DNA from: Robiginitomaculum sp.
GTDB lineage: Bacteria > Pseudomonadota > Alphaproteobacteria > Caulobacterales > Maricaulaceae
DNA: 14,845 bases
Assembly: GCA_027071965.1 (NCBI GenBank)
Contig: JALSYJ010000121.1
Span: forward strand, 1 to 14,845
Direction: 5' to 3'
The notes beneath the pieces are model-generated. The model saw nothing but the letters and a program-made list of their open reading frames with translations. It did not search any database and was not told the DNA's origin. Made by a program: the position numbers and the translations under genes. Shown in pieces: positions 6,761-14,058 of this stretch (positions within the stretch are counted from its first letter, which is position 1; each line of letters begins with the position of its first letter).

Positions 6761-6936
6761 GTGTCCTATCGCCTAGCGGCTACTTGAGGACGGGTAAATG
6801 TCCTACCGCTTCGCTACTTGAGGAGTCTTTATTTGCGCTATCGCCTAGCGGCTACTTGAGGAGTCTTTTAATCTCCTATCGCCTAGCGGCTACTTGAGGA
6901 GTCTTTATTTGCGCTACCGCTTCGCTACTTGAGCGC
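6761..6936. repeat. Tandem array of five REP-like palindromic units
   Basis: Five units share TA-pyrimidine-CG, a short loop, CG-TA and then CTTGAG. The long form contains CGCCTAGCGGCTACTTGAG (units at 6764-6790, 6838-6862 and 6874-6900). The short form is TACCGCTTCGCTACTTGAG (6805-6823 and 6915-6933). Each unit is an imperfect stem-loop. The outermost pairs differ but still match: GTCC/GGAC in unit 1, TCC/GGA in unit 2, CTCC/GGAG in unit 4 and GCGC/GCGC in unit 5. Unit 3 (GCGC/GGAG) does not match. Linkers of the GTCTTTATTTGCG type are also repeated, so units 2-5 grew by tandem duplication with GAGTC at 6823, 6861 and 6899, exactly 38 bp apart. Confidence 0.85.
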
Positions 6937-7234
6937 GGGTTTTGCGGTTCAAAAATGCGATAAACAAGATTTGCATTTTCAGCAAAACTCTTTGGCGATG
7001 TTATGATTTTAGCGCAGAAAAAACTGTTTCCTATTTTCCCCAGGGGATAATGACCAGAGCAGGAGCAAGATATTTGGATTTTCAGCTTTGCCTGCACCCG
7101 GGAAGTGACGCACAGAACCCTTTTGTTTTTAGGGTTTGAGAAGAATATTTACCTGTCAAAGAGCTCATTTGCCGGGAACTTTGGCCCCAACCCTTATATT
7201 ATAACAGTTCTGGTAAGTGGGGGCAGGTTTTGCA

Positions 7235-7250
7235 CTTATCCCCTTATCCC
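7235..7250 (+). repeat. Perfect tandem octamer CTTATCCC
   Basis: CTTATCCC occurs twice back to back immediately before the first AAGGGTCA motif. Each TTATCCC resembles the start of a DnaA box (TTATCCACA) but differs from it at two of nine positions, so it is reported only as a repeat. Confidence 0.6.
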
Positions 7251-7416
7251 AAGGGTCAGTCATGGTTCTTAAGGGTCATTTAAGGGTCATCTGGTTATCA
7301 AAAAGTACTATTTTGGTATGATTACAGGGCACCTCAAGTATCACTCAAGGGACAGCGAAAAATCACGTTGACCCTAAGAGTGACCCTAAGGATGGCCCTC
7401 GCCACTGACCCTCGCC
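7249..7416. repeat. Imperfect inverted repeat built from AGGGTCA/TGACCCT motifs
   Basis: The left arm has AAGGGTCA at 7251, 7271 and 7282. The right arm has the complement TGACCCT at 7369, 7381 and 7406, plus TGGCCCT at 7393, giving a spacing of 12, 12 and 13 bp. The left spacings are 20 and 11 bp. The arms match outside the motifs too: AGGGTCAGT occurs in the left arm and in the complement of the right arm. The 75-bp centre includes another degenerate copy, AAGGGACA at 7347. The arrangement could form a cruciform, a long RNA hairpin, or a cluster of protein binding sites near one helical turn apart. Confidence 0.75.
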
Positions 7417-7443
7417 CACAACCGTCACTTGCGGATATTTCAT

Positions 7444-7474
7444 GCCCTACCGCTTCGCTATTATCGGGGCGGGC
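7444..7474 (+). repeat. Sixth, isolated copy of the REP-like unit
   Basis: TACCGCTTCGCTA at 7448-7460 is identical to the short units of the upstream array. Its flanks GCCC (7444-7447) and GGGC (7471-7474) pair, a different end pair again. Similarity to unit 5 continues outward: GCGGGTTTTGCGG at 6935-6947 corresponds to GCGGGCTTTGCAG at 7469-7481. Confidence 0.7.
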
Positions 7475-7536
7475 TTTGCAGCCGAAATGTTCCAAGATAA
7501 AGGTTTAATAAACTTTGGTTCGTTTGATCTAAACGC

Positions 7537-8223
7537 CTAACTGGCTTTTATCGCGCTGTTTCCGGCATCACGAATGGCGCTGATATTTGCTTGGTAAATC
7601 CGAGTGTCTTGCGCCCCTTTGCCAAAAACAGCAGAACCTGCAACCAGCACATCAGCCCCGGCACTCATAACCAGTGGTGCGGTGTTGGCGTTAATGCCAC
7701 CATCTACCTCGATTAAAATGTCGCGATCCGCAATCATGGCTTTCAGGCGTTCAATTTTGGCAATCTGGCTGGGCAAAAAGCTCTGACCGCCAAAGCCGGG
7801 GTTAACACTCATAACAATAACCAGATCAAGGCGATCCAGTACATTTTCCAACACGGTTTCTGGCGTGGAAGGGTTAAGTGCAGCTCCGGCCTTACAGCCC
7901 AGATCACGAATTAGCTGTAAGCTGCGATCCAGATGCGGCCCGGACTCAGGGTGGATGGATATATGATCAGCGCCAGCCTTGGCAAAGGCTTCCAAATATC
8001 TGTCCACCGGCTCTATCATTAGATGGACGTCCATTATGGTTTTGATGTGGGGCCGAATGGCAGCGCACACATCTGGGCCAATGGTTATATTTGGCACATA
8101 ATGCCCGTCCATCACATCCACATGCACCCAATCGCAACCGGCTTGCTCAATGGCTCTTATTTCGGTGCCTAATTGCGCAAAATCGGCAGATAAAATACTT
8201 GGTGCTATTTTGGTCATGATCAT
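7537..8223 (-). CDS. rpe: Ribulose-phosphate 3-epimerase
   Basis: Rpe interconverts ribulose-5-phosphate and xylulose-5-phosphate in the pentose phosphate pathway (and in the Calvin cycle where present). The 228-residue product is a complete TIM-barrel enzyme. The family motifs are all present: APSILSADF at 7-15, WVHVDVMDGHYVPN at 32-45, DVHLMIEP at 65-72, VNPGFGGQSF at 140-149 and EVDGGI at 172-177. Expected metal and catalytic residues are H34, D36, H67 and D174. The ATG at 8223 overlaps the tkt TGA by four bases (ATGA), typical of translational coupling; an in-frame ATG at 8217 is also possible. It is the last gene of fbp-tkt-rpe and ends facing rcdA across the repeat-rich gap. Confidence 0.96.
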   Translation of the reverse strand: MIMTKIAPSILSADFAQLGTEIRAIEQAGCDWVHVDVMDGHYVPNITIGPDVCAAIRPHIKTIMDVHLMIEPVDRYLEAFAKAGADHISIHPESGPHLDRSLQLIRDLGCKAGAALNPSTPETVLENVLDRLDLVIVMSVNPGFGGQSFLPSQIAKIERLKAMIADRDILIEVDGGINANTAPLVMSAGADVLVAGSAVFGKGAQDTRIYQANISAIRDAGNSAIKAS

Positions 8224-10208
8224 ACTTTCAGACAGGATCGGGCCTTGTCGACAATTGCCTTTGCGGTAATGCCAAAATGATCAAACAGATCGGGGGCCGG
8301 AGCCGAGGCGCCAAATCCGCTCATGCCAACGAAGTTTTCCGAAGACCCCGTATAGCGTGACCATCCAAATTCCACGGCTGCTTCCACCGCAATTCGCGGG
8401 GCCGTGCCTAATATTTGCTCGCGGTATTCTTTGGATTGCTGTTCAAACTTTTCCTGACAGGGCATGGAGACCACTGCTGCTTGTATTCCCTGTTCGCCTA
8501 GCTTTTGTGCTGCTTCCACTGCCAGATGCACTTCGGAGCCAGTCGCGATCAGGGTTATGTCACGGCTTCCTTTGCTTTCGTGCAAAACATAAGCTCCGCG
8601 CGCGCACAGATTTTGTGACTCCGGTTTTTGTCGCAATGTAGGCAAAGCCTGACGGGTAAGAGCGAGGGTTGAAGGGGCATCATTTTGTTCCAGTGCAGCC
8701 TGCCAGCATTCTGCGGTTTCCACAGAATCACAGGGGCGATAAACATACATGTCCGGCAGACTTCGCAAGCTGGCCAGTGTTTCTACCGGTTGATGAGTTG
8801 GCCCGTCCTCGCCAAGGCCGATACTGTCATGGGTAAGCACATAAATAACCCTTAGCCCCATCAGGGCCGAAAGCCGCATTGCGCCTAACATATAGCCGGC
8901 AAACACTAAAAAAGTCCCGCCATAGGGAATAAATCCGCCATGTAATGCCAGACCGTTCATGACCGCGGCCATGGCATGCTCGCGCACCCCATAATACAGA
9001 TAACGTCCGCTAAAATCATCAGGGGCTATAATGCCCATATCCGCAGTAAGCGTATTGTTGGAACCGGTAAGATCGGCCGATCCGCCAATAGTGTTGGCAG
9101 TAACAGGATTTATGACCTGCAGGGTTTTTTGTGATGCAATTCTTGTGGCCTGTTTTGGTTGTTCTTGAACCAGTTTTGATTTTAGCTGCTCAATTACCTC
9201 TGACAGTATTTCAGAGGGCTGTCCGTGCAGGGATTGTTCAAACTCAGTGCCATTAACGGAGGATTGCAGCAGCTTCTGCCATTTTTGACGTTTTGCAGCA
9301 CCTTTTTTACCGGCTTTGCGCCATTGGTTTAATATGGCATCAGGAATTTCAAAGGCTGCATAGGGCCAGTTAAGGGCTTTGCGGGTGGCCGCAATTTCTT
9401 CTGCACCAAGCGGTGCGCCGTGTACCTTATTGGTTCCGGCCTTATTGGGTGAGCCCTTACCGATTATGGTTTTTAAGGCAATCAGTGTTGGTTGTGTGTG
9501 TTTACGCTTTGCTGCCAGAATTGCCTTGTGAATGGCGCTCTGGTCGTGGCCGTCCACACTGATAACTTGCCATCCGGCAGCTAAAAACCGTTTTTTCTGA
9601 TCAGTGGCAGTGGACAGATCGGTGGCACCATCAATGGTAATCGAATTATCATCCCAGAATACTATCAGCTTTCCAAGGGCCAAATGTCCGGCCATGTCGA
9701 TAGCTTCGTGACTTATGCCTTCCATTAAACAGCCATCTCCGGCCATTACCCATGTATAATGATCGACCAGTTCATCTCCAAATCGGCTGTTTTGCAGCTT
9801 TTCGGCCAGCGCCATGCCGACAGCCATGGTGATGCCCTGCCCCAAAGGCCCGGTGGTGGCTTCTATTCCGTCTGCGTGCCCATATTCGGGATGACCGGCG
9901 GTGATAGCCCCTAATTGGCGAAAGTTTTTTATCTGCTCAAGGCTCATATCTTCATAGCCAAGCAGATAATGCACCGCATACTGCAACATGGAGGCATGCC
10001 CTGCTGAAAGTATAAACCGGTCACGATCCGGCCAATCCGGATTTTTAACATCCAGCTTTATATGTTTGGTGAACAACACCGTGGCGGCATCTGCCAGGCC
10101 CATTGGCGCCCCGGGATGGCCGGAATTGGCGACCTGTATAGCATCCATGGCCAGAAATCGGATTGCATTGGCCATTTGCTGTGAGTCTGCTGTAGGGGCT
10201 GAAGTCAT
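8220..10208 (-). CDS. tkt: Transketolase
   Basis: Transketolase moves two-carbon units between sugar phosphates using thiamine diphosphate. The product has 662 residues, normal for the bacterial enzyme. The N-terminal domain shows ANSGHPGAPMG (27-37) and the ThDP motif from GDG at 157-159 to DDN at 186-188. The pyrimidine domain carries the catalytic Glu in YYGVREHAMA (E410) and GLGEDGPTHQPVE at 464-476. The start at 10208 is supported by AGGA about 8 nt upstream and by the conserved MANAIRFLAMDAIQ following closely; the frame extends to 10271 inside fbp, without support. The gene starts 13 bp after the fbp stop and overlaps rpe by 4 bp, so the three genes appear to be one transcript. The product feeds on Rpe and FBPase products, consistent with a coordinated sugar-phosphate unit. 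Confidence 0.96.
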   Translation of the reverse strand: MTSAPTADSQQMANAIRFLAMDAIQVANSGHPGAPMGLADAATVLFTKHIKLDVKNPDWPDRDRFILSAGHASMLQYAVHYLLGYEDMSLEQIKNFRQLGAITAGHPEYGHADGIEATTGPLGQGITMAVGMALAEKLQNSRFGDELVDHYTWVMAGDGCLMEGISHEAIDMAGHLALGKLIVFWDDNSITIDGATDLSTATDQKKRFLAAGWQVISVDGHDQSAIHKAILAAKRKHTQPTLIALKTIIGKGSPNKAGTNKVHGAPLGAEEIAATRKALNWPYAAFEIPDAILNQWRKAGKKGAAKRQKWQKLLQSSVNGTEFEQSLHGQPSEILSEVIEQLKSKLVQEQPKQATRIASQKTLQVINPVTANTIGGSADLTGSNNTLTADMGIIAPDDFSGRYLYYGVREHAMAAVMNGLALHGGFIPYGGTFLVFAGYMLGAMRLSALMGLRVIYVLTHDSIGLGEDGPTHQPVETLASLRSLPDMYVYRPCDSVETAECWQAALEQNDAPSTLALTRQALPTLRQKPESQNLCARGAYVLHESKGSRDITLIATGSEVHLAVEAAQKLGEQGIQAAVVSMPCQEKFEQQSKEYREQILGTAPRIAVEAAVEFGWSRYTGSSENFVGMSGFGASAPAPDLFDHFGITAKAIVDKARSCLKV

Positions 10209-10221
10209 GTCGGTTTTCCTG

Positions 10222-11199
10222 TTAAGGTTTGAAATAGCTGCGCACCAGTTCGACCTGCTTGTTGGAACCAAACACGAAGGCTACTCTTTGGTGCAACTCG
10301 CTCAAGGGCAGGTCGAGAATCCGGCTTGTGCCGTTTGTTGCCATTCCGCCAGCCTGCTCAATCACAAACGAAACCGGATTAGCTTCGTATAATTGCCGCA
10401 GGCGGCCTTTCTCATAGCCGGGGCGATTATCCGCCGGATATAAAAATATCCCGCCACGGGATAAAATCCTGGAAGCATCGGCAACTAATGATCCTACCCA
10501 GCGCATATTGTAATTTTCACCCAATGGGCCCGGCTCTCCGGTCAGGCAGTCACTGATAAAAAGTTGAATAGGGGTCTGCCAGTGCCGGGCATTGGCGGCG
10601 TTTATTCCGTATTCCGTCCGCGCTTCAGCCAGACGAAGTTTGGGAACAGCAAGAACAAATTGTCCGGATTTTGGCTCCAGCACATATAACTCCACCCCAT
10701 TGCCACAGGTAACAATCAAGGTGGTTTGCGGGCCATAGACAAAAAACCCGCCAACCAATTGCTCATTACCGGGCCGAAAGAATGAATTTTCTGCCGCTCC
10801 TGGTGCTGTCGGGAAAATAGAAAAAATGGTTCCAATCGATACATTGGTATCAATATTTGAAGAGCCATCAAGCGGATCTGCTGCGACACTAAGTGCAGCG
10901 CCGGGGGCAAGGGTATTGATGTCTTCTTCTTCTTCAGAAGCATAATAAGCCACTGGCTCCTGCCGTAATTTTGCAATGATTATTTCGTCTGATTGCACAT
11001 CAAGTGCCTTTTGATCATCGCCATCAGCATTTTCTACTCCGGTAACCGCTCCCAACCCGCTAATTAATGGCCCCTGCGCACAGAGGTCGGATATTTCTTT
11101 AGCCGCATCACAAAGAGCGCTAACTGTGGAAAGAACGCTCTTGCGCAAGTTCTCATCGTGAAAGTTTGTGGCGAAGTCTGCGGAAAATTGAATGGCCAT
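10222..11199 (-). CDS. fbp: Fructose-1,6-bisphosphatase, class I
   Basis: FBPase hydrolyses fructose-1,6-bisphosphate to fructose-6-phosphate, a key step of gluconeogenesis and of the Calvin cycle. The 325-residue product has the class I metal-binding motif DPLDGSSNID (108-117), YASEEEED (86-93) and the substrate-binding RGGIFLYP (248-255) and GRLRQLYEANP (265-275). The ATG at 11199 is chosen because the family N-terminus follows; the frame is open to 11256 but those extra 19 codons look like leader sequence. It is the first gene of the fbp-tkt-rpe set. No aldolase, phosphoribulokinase or RuBisCO gene is adjacent, so a gluconeogenic or pentose phosphate role is more likely than carbon fixation. 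It is divergent from the cytochrome gene, with 164 bp between the two starts. Confidence 0.95.
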   Translation of the reverse strand: MAIQFSADFATNFHDENLRKSVLSTVSALCDAAKEISDLCAQGPLISGLGAVTGVENADGDDQKALDVQSDEIIIAKLRQEPVAYYASEEEEDINTLAPGAALSVAADPLDGSSNIDTNVSIGTIFSIFPTAPGAAENSFFRPGNEQLVGGFFVYGPQTTLIVTCGNGVELYVLEPKSGQFVLAVPKLRLAEARTEYGINAANARHWQTPIQLFISDCLTGEPGPLGENYNMRWVGSLVADASRILSRGGIFLYPADNRPGYEKGRLRQLYEANPVSFVIEQAGGMATNGTSRILDLPLSELHQRVAFVFGSNKQVELVRSYFKP

Positions 11200-11363
11200 A
11201 TGTTGGCTGCCCTGTTTTGTTATGATCACATAAGCTCCTGTACCTGTGCATAGCAAAGTTCTGCAAAAAGAAAATTGAAAAAACCAGCATGCGGGAAAAA
11301 AGAGACTTATAATTTGAACAAAATGCGTTAGTCTGAATCTAAATACAGATACAAGGAATTACC

Positions 11364-11807
11364 ATGTCAATTCAAAAACGATCAGGACTGTTTACCAGCG
11401 CAGTTGTTTTTTTAAGTGTTTTTGCCCTTGCTGCATGTGGCGAGTCATCACCCACCACAAAACCAGATAATACAAAAACAACAGATGCAACAAACACACT
11501 AAAATTATCCACCCTGGCTGAACAGGGTAAAGTCTATTACGACAGGAGTTGTGCTCAATGTCATGGCCTGGACGTTATGGGAACCGATGTGGGGCCACCA
11601 TTGATACATGAAATTTATAATCCCGGTCACCATGGGGACAATGCCTTTTTCAGGGCCATAACTCAAGGAACAGTTCAGCATCATTGGCAATTTGGCAATA
11701 TGCCACCTCGCCCTGAGGTCAAGGACTCAGAAATTGGCGGCATAATTCAATATGTTCGTGAATTACAAGTAGCCCACGGCATTGTTTACAAACAACACAG
11801 AATGTAG
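11364..11807 (+). CDS. Lipoprotein c-type cytochrome
   Basis: This encodes 147 residues. A lipoprotein signal peptide ends in the lipobox ALAAC, with acylation expected at C25. A Thr/Asp/Lys-rich linker (about 26-48) follows, then a mono-haem cytochrome c domain. CAQCH at 63-67 binds haem covalently, with H67 as the first axial ligand. M113 in GNMPPRP is the likely second ligand. The protein should be anchored to a membrane and face the periplasm, acting as an electron carrier; its partner is unknown. Two histidine pairs (H89/H90 and H106/H107 in NPGHHGD and QHHWQFG) are conspicuous and could bind another metal. The start has AAGGA 7 nt upstream. The next gene starts 69 bp later, and no oxidase gene is near. 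Confidence 0.9.
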   Translation: MSIQKRSGLFTSAVVFLSVFALAACGESSPTTKPDNTKTTDATNTLKLSTLAEQGKVYYDRSCAQCHGLDVMGTDVGPPLIHEIYNPGHHGDNAFFRAITQGTVQHHWQFGNMPPRPEVKDSEIGGIIQYVRELQVAHGIVYKQHRM

Positions 11808-11836
11808 CCGTTGCTGTTTAACAGGCAGGCATGCGA

Positions 11837-11860
11837 AGATACGCAAGAATTAGTGTATCT
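11837..11860. repeat. Inverted repeat ahead of the Spinster-like MFS gene
   Basis: AGATACGC (11837-11844) and GTGTATCT (11853-11860) pair over 8 bp with one G-U pair and an 8-nt loop, 16 bp before the ATG of the transporter gene. No T tract follows, so an operator or RNA structure is as likely as a terminator. Confidence 0.4.
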
Positions 11861-11876
11861 GTGAGATCGCCTTGTT

Positions 11877-13256
11877 ATGAGGCTGAATTTGGATGAAAAG
11901 GGAAACGCTTTGAGCAAGGATACATCTACACCTGCACAAATCAGCCAACCTGAAAGTACAGCCTATTTGGGCTGGGTAATGTTTACGCTGGTTCTGGTTT
12001 ATACGTTTAACTTTGTTGATCGCTCGATCATCAGCATTTTAGCCATCCCCATTCAAGAAGAGCTGGAAGTCTCTGATATGCAAATAGGGCTGATGCGCGG
12101 GCTGGCATTTGCAATTTTATATTCCACCCTTGGGGTTCCGGTGGCATGGTTGGCAGATCGACATAACAGGGTGTGGATTATTGGTATTGCTCTGGCGCTT
12201 TGGAGTGGCATGACCGCCGTTTGCGGTTTGGCGGGTAATGCGCTGCAATTGTTTTTTGCCCGCATGGGGGTGGGTGTTGGTGAAGCAGGCGGCATTGCAC
12301 CGTCTTATTCGATCATTGCTGACTATTTTCCGCCACACAAACGCGCCACCATGTTGGGAATATTCTCGATGGGTATTCCTATTGGCAGTGCTGTCGGTAT
12401 TGTCTTTGGCGGGGTCATGGCTGCTCTTTATGGATGGCGCATGGCGTTTTTTGTTATTGGCGGGCTTGGCGTGTTGTTGGCTCCCTTGTTTATTTTAACT
12501 GTTCGCGAACCAAAAAGAGGCCGTTTTGACAAGACAGTATCAAAGATTGAAAAAGCTTCATTCTCTCAGGTTTTTGCTCTGTTGTTGTCTAAAAAATCCT
12601 TCTGGTTGATTTCTTTTGGTGCTGCCGCCTCATCGATTGTCGGTTATGGGGCATTTGCCTGGATCCCTAAATTTCTTGTGCTTACCTTTGGAGCAGAGCT
12701 ACCCGAATTTATGAGTTTTCTTCCCGGCTGGATGACACCAAAGCCTAACCCTATTATTTACGTTTCCTATTATTTTGGGTTAATTATGTTAATAGGCGGA
12801 ATTATTGGCATATTCCTTGGCGGGTTTTTAGCTGACAAGTTCGGAACCAAGAATAAATCTGCTTATGTGATAGTGCCGGCTTTGGCATTTTTTATAACGG
12901 CACCATTTTATATGACCGGCATGATGTTATCATCTTTAAGCCTGTTGTTTTTTGTTCTTTTGTTCCCGGTGGCTTTAAGTCTGGCATGGCTGGGGCCGGT
13001 GGTTTCGTCCATTCAGCATATCGTACCAACCAGCATGCGTGCGACAGCAACGGCTATATTTTTGTTGATCAATAATTTATTAGGGCTGGCAATTGGCGAT
13101 CCGTTAATTGGGAGAATATCAGACGTGTTAAAACCGTCTTATGGGGATGACAGTCTGCGTTACGCTATTTTTGCCTGCTCAATTTTATACATACTGGCTT
13201 CGGCGCTGTTTTTTCTGGCCATCAAGCCATTGAAAAAAGACTGGATTCATCAATAA
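11877..13256 (+). CDS. MFS transporter, Spinster-like
   Basis: This 459-residue inner-membrane protein has about twelve transmembrane segments. The first helix region ends FNFVDRSIISILAIPIQEEL, and VGVGEAGGIAPSYSIIADYF plus PPHKRATMLGIFSMGIPIG follow, as in the Spinster-like branch of the Major Facilitator Superfamily. That branch includes eukaryotic lysolipid carriers and many uncharacterised bacterial members, so the substrate is unknown. The motif A-like loop is present but degenerate (WLADRHNR). A start choice remains: the ATG at 11877 has poor ribosome binding, whereas the in-frame TTG at 11910 follows AAGGGA at good spacing and would remove 11 residues without touching a helix. It lies 69 bp after the cytochrome gene and 40 bp before the amidohydrolase gene. 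Confidence 0.88.
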   Translation: MRLNLDEKGNALSKDTSTPAQISQPESTAYLGWVMFTLVLVYTFNFVDRSIISILAIPIQEELEVSDMQIGLMRGLAFAILYSTLGVPVAWLADRHNRVWIIGIALALWSGMTAVCGLAGNALQLFFARMGVGVGEAGGIAPSYSIIADYFPPHKRATMLGIFSMGIPIGSAVGIVFGGVMAALYGWRMAFFVIGGLGVLLAPLFILTVREPKRGRFDKTVSKIEKASFSQVFALLLSKKSFWLISFGAAASSIVGYGAFAWIPKFLVLTFGAELPEFMSFLPGWMTPKPNPIIYVSYYFGLIMLIGGIIGIFLGGFLADKFGTKNKSAYVIVPALAFFITAPFYMTGMMLSSLSLLFFVLLFPVALSLAWLGPVVSSIQHIVPTSMRATATAIFLLINNLLGLAIGDPLIGRISDVLKPSYGDDSLRYAIFACSILYILASALFFLAIKPLKKDWIHQ

Positions 13257-13296
13257 GTTTTAGTTTGCAAATATTGATAATGATTCTGGACCTTAA

Positions 13297-14040
13297 ATGC
13301 CTGATTTTGAAATTACCCGCACTATAGGCGCAAAAGGCCAAAGCTCTGTCTTTTTGTTTTGTGATCATGCCGGTAACGCAATTCCAAAGAAGTTTTCCTC
13401 TCTTGGACTGGGGGATGATTTGTTGCAGGATCACATAGCATTTGATCCAGGTGCGGCGGCCTTGACCCAGGCTTTGGCAGATAAATTACAGGCCCGGGCC
13501 CTGTTTTGTCAGTTTTCCCGGCTGCTTATTGACCCAAATCGTGGGGTAGAGCGTGATGATTTGATCTTGCAAATTAGTGATACAATTGAAATTCCGGGCA
13601 ATCAGGGACTGACCCACAATCAAAGACAGACCCGAATACAAGAGTATTTTGACCCCTATCATCAGCTATTGTCAGAAGAGCTTGACGCTCTTGGCTCGGC
13701 CCATTCTGATCCATTTGTTGTTTCCATTCATTCATTTGCCCAAAAAATCAGGAGCTCAGAGGTTATCAGGCCGTGGCAAATAGGCCTGCTGTGGTGTGAT
13801 GATGAGCCCAGCGCGCAAGCTTTGATGGAGCATTTGCAAGAAAATGAAATAATCGTTGGCGACAACCAGCCATATTCAGCCAAGCTTTATAACTATTCAG
13901 TCAATCGACATATTGTCCCCAGAGGTTTTAGGCACATTACCCTGGAGGTTCGCCAAGACCTACTTGCGGACAGGACGGCAATAAATCATATGCGTGATTT
14001 GCTTTTTCCACCATTACAGGCTTTGATACGAGGCAGATAA
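13297..14040 (+). CDS. N-formylglutamate amidohydrolase family protein
   Basis: This 247-residue cytoplasmic protein belongs to the FGase family, zinc-dependent amidases related to carboxypeptidase-type folds. Visible family motifs are FCDHAGNAIP (21-30), HIAFDPGAAAL (46-56), FSRLLIDPNRG (73-83) and a later VSIHSFAQ with the probable third metal ligand His. True N-formylglutamate hydrolysis belongs to histidine degradation, but no hut gene is near, so the real substrate may be another N-acyl or gamma-glutamyl amide. The carboxylate-amine ligase gene starts 18 bp after its stop, making a tight pair. The start at 13297 has only a weak ribosome binding site. Confidence 0.88.
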   Translation: MPDFEITRTIGAKGQSSVFLFCDHAGNAIPKKFSSLGLGDDLLQDHIAFDPGAAALTQALADKLQARALFCQFSRLLIDPNRGVERDDLILQISDTIEIPGNQGLTHNQRQTRIQEYFDPYHQLLSEELDALGSAHSDPFVVSIHSFAQKIRSSEVIRPWQIGLLWCDDEPSAQALMEHLQENEIIVGDNQPYSAKLYNYSVNRHIVPRGFRHITLEVRQDLLADRTAINHMRDLLFPPLQALIRGR

Positions 14041-14058
14041 ACAAGAGCGGGGGCGCAG

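Larger units (their letters stand above)
6730..7536. other. 807-bp repeat-rich gap without a credible gene
   Basis: No reading frame here looks like a protein gene. The region contains five tandem palindromic units (6761-6936), an AT-rich stretch (about 6940-7050), an imperfect inverted repeat made of AGGGTCA motifs (7249-7416), a sixth copy of the palindromic unit (7444-7474) and short palindromes just after the rpe stop (7505-7535). It separates rcdA from rpe, and both genes point into it, so it receives transcripts from both sides. It may carry terminator, RNA or DNA-binding functions. Confidence 0.7.

Noticed and set aside
6764..6933. CRISPR array
   Set aside because: The spacers are short (about 11-13 nt), they resemble each other, and the repeat ends vary. 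No cas gene is nearby.
6876..7097. Minus-strand reading frame of 73 codons
   Set aside because: It runs into the palindromic repeats and shows no family motif or ribosome binding site.
6942..7139. Forward reading frame of 65 codons, or its inner 30-codon part from ATG 7050
   Set aside because: Amino acid composition is not protein-like, there is no properly spaced ribosome binding site, and the frame begins next to the repeat array.
11218..11240. CRP/FNR-like palindrome around TGATCA upstream of fbp
   Set aside because: Only one half-site resembles the consensus, and the symmetry is imperfect.
11200..11256. Upstream extension of FBPase
   Set aside because: The extra codons do not resemble the family N-terminus, and MAIQFSADF gives the normal length.
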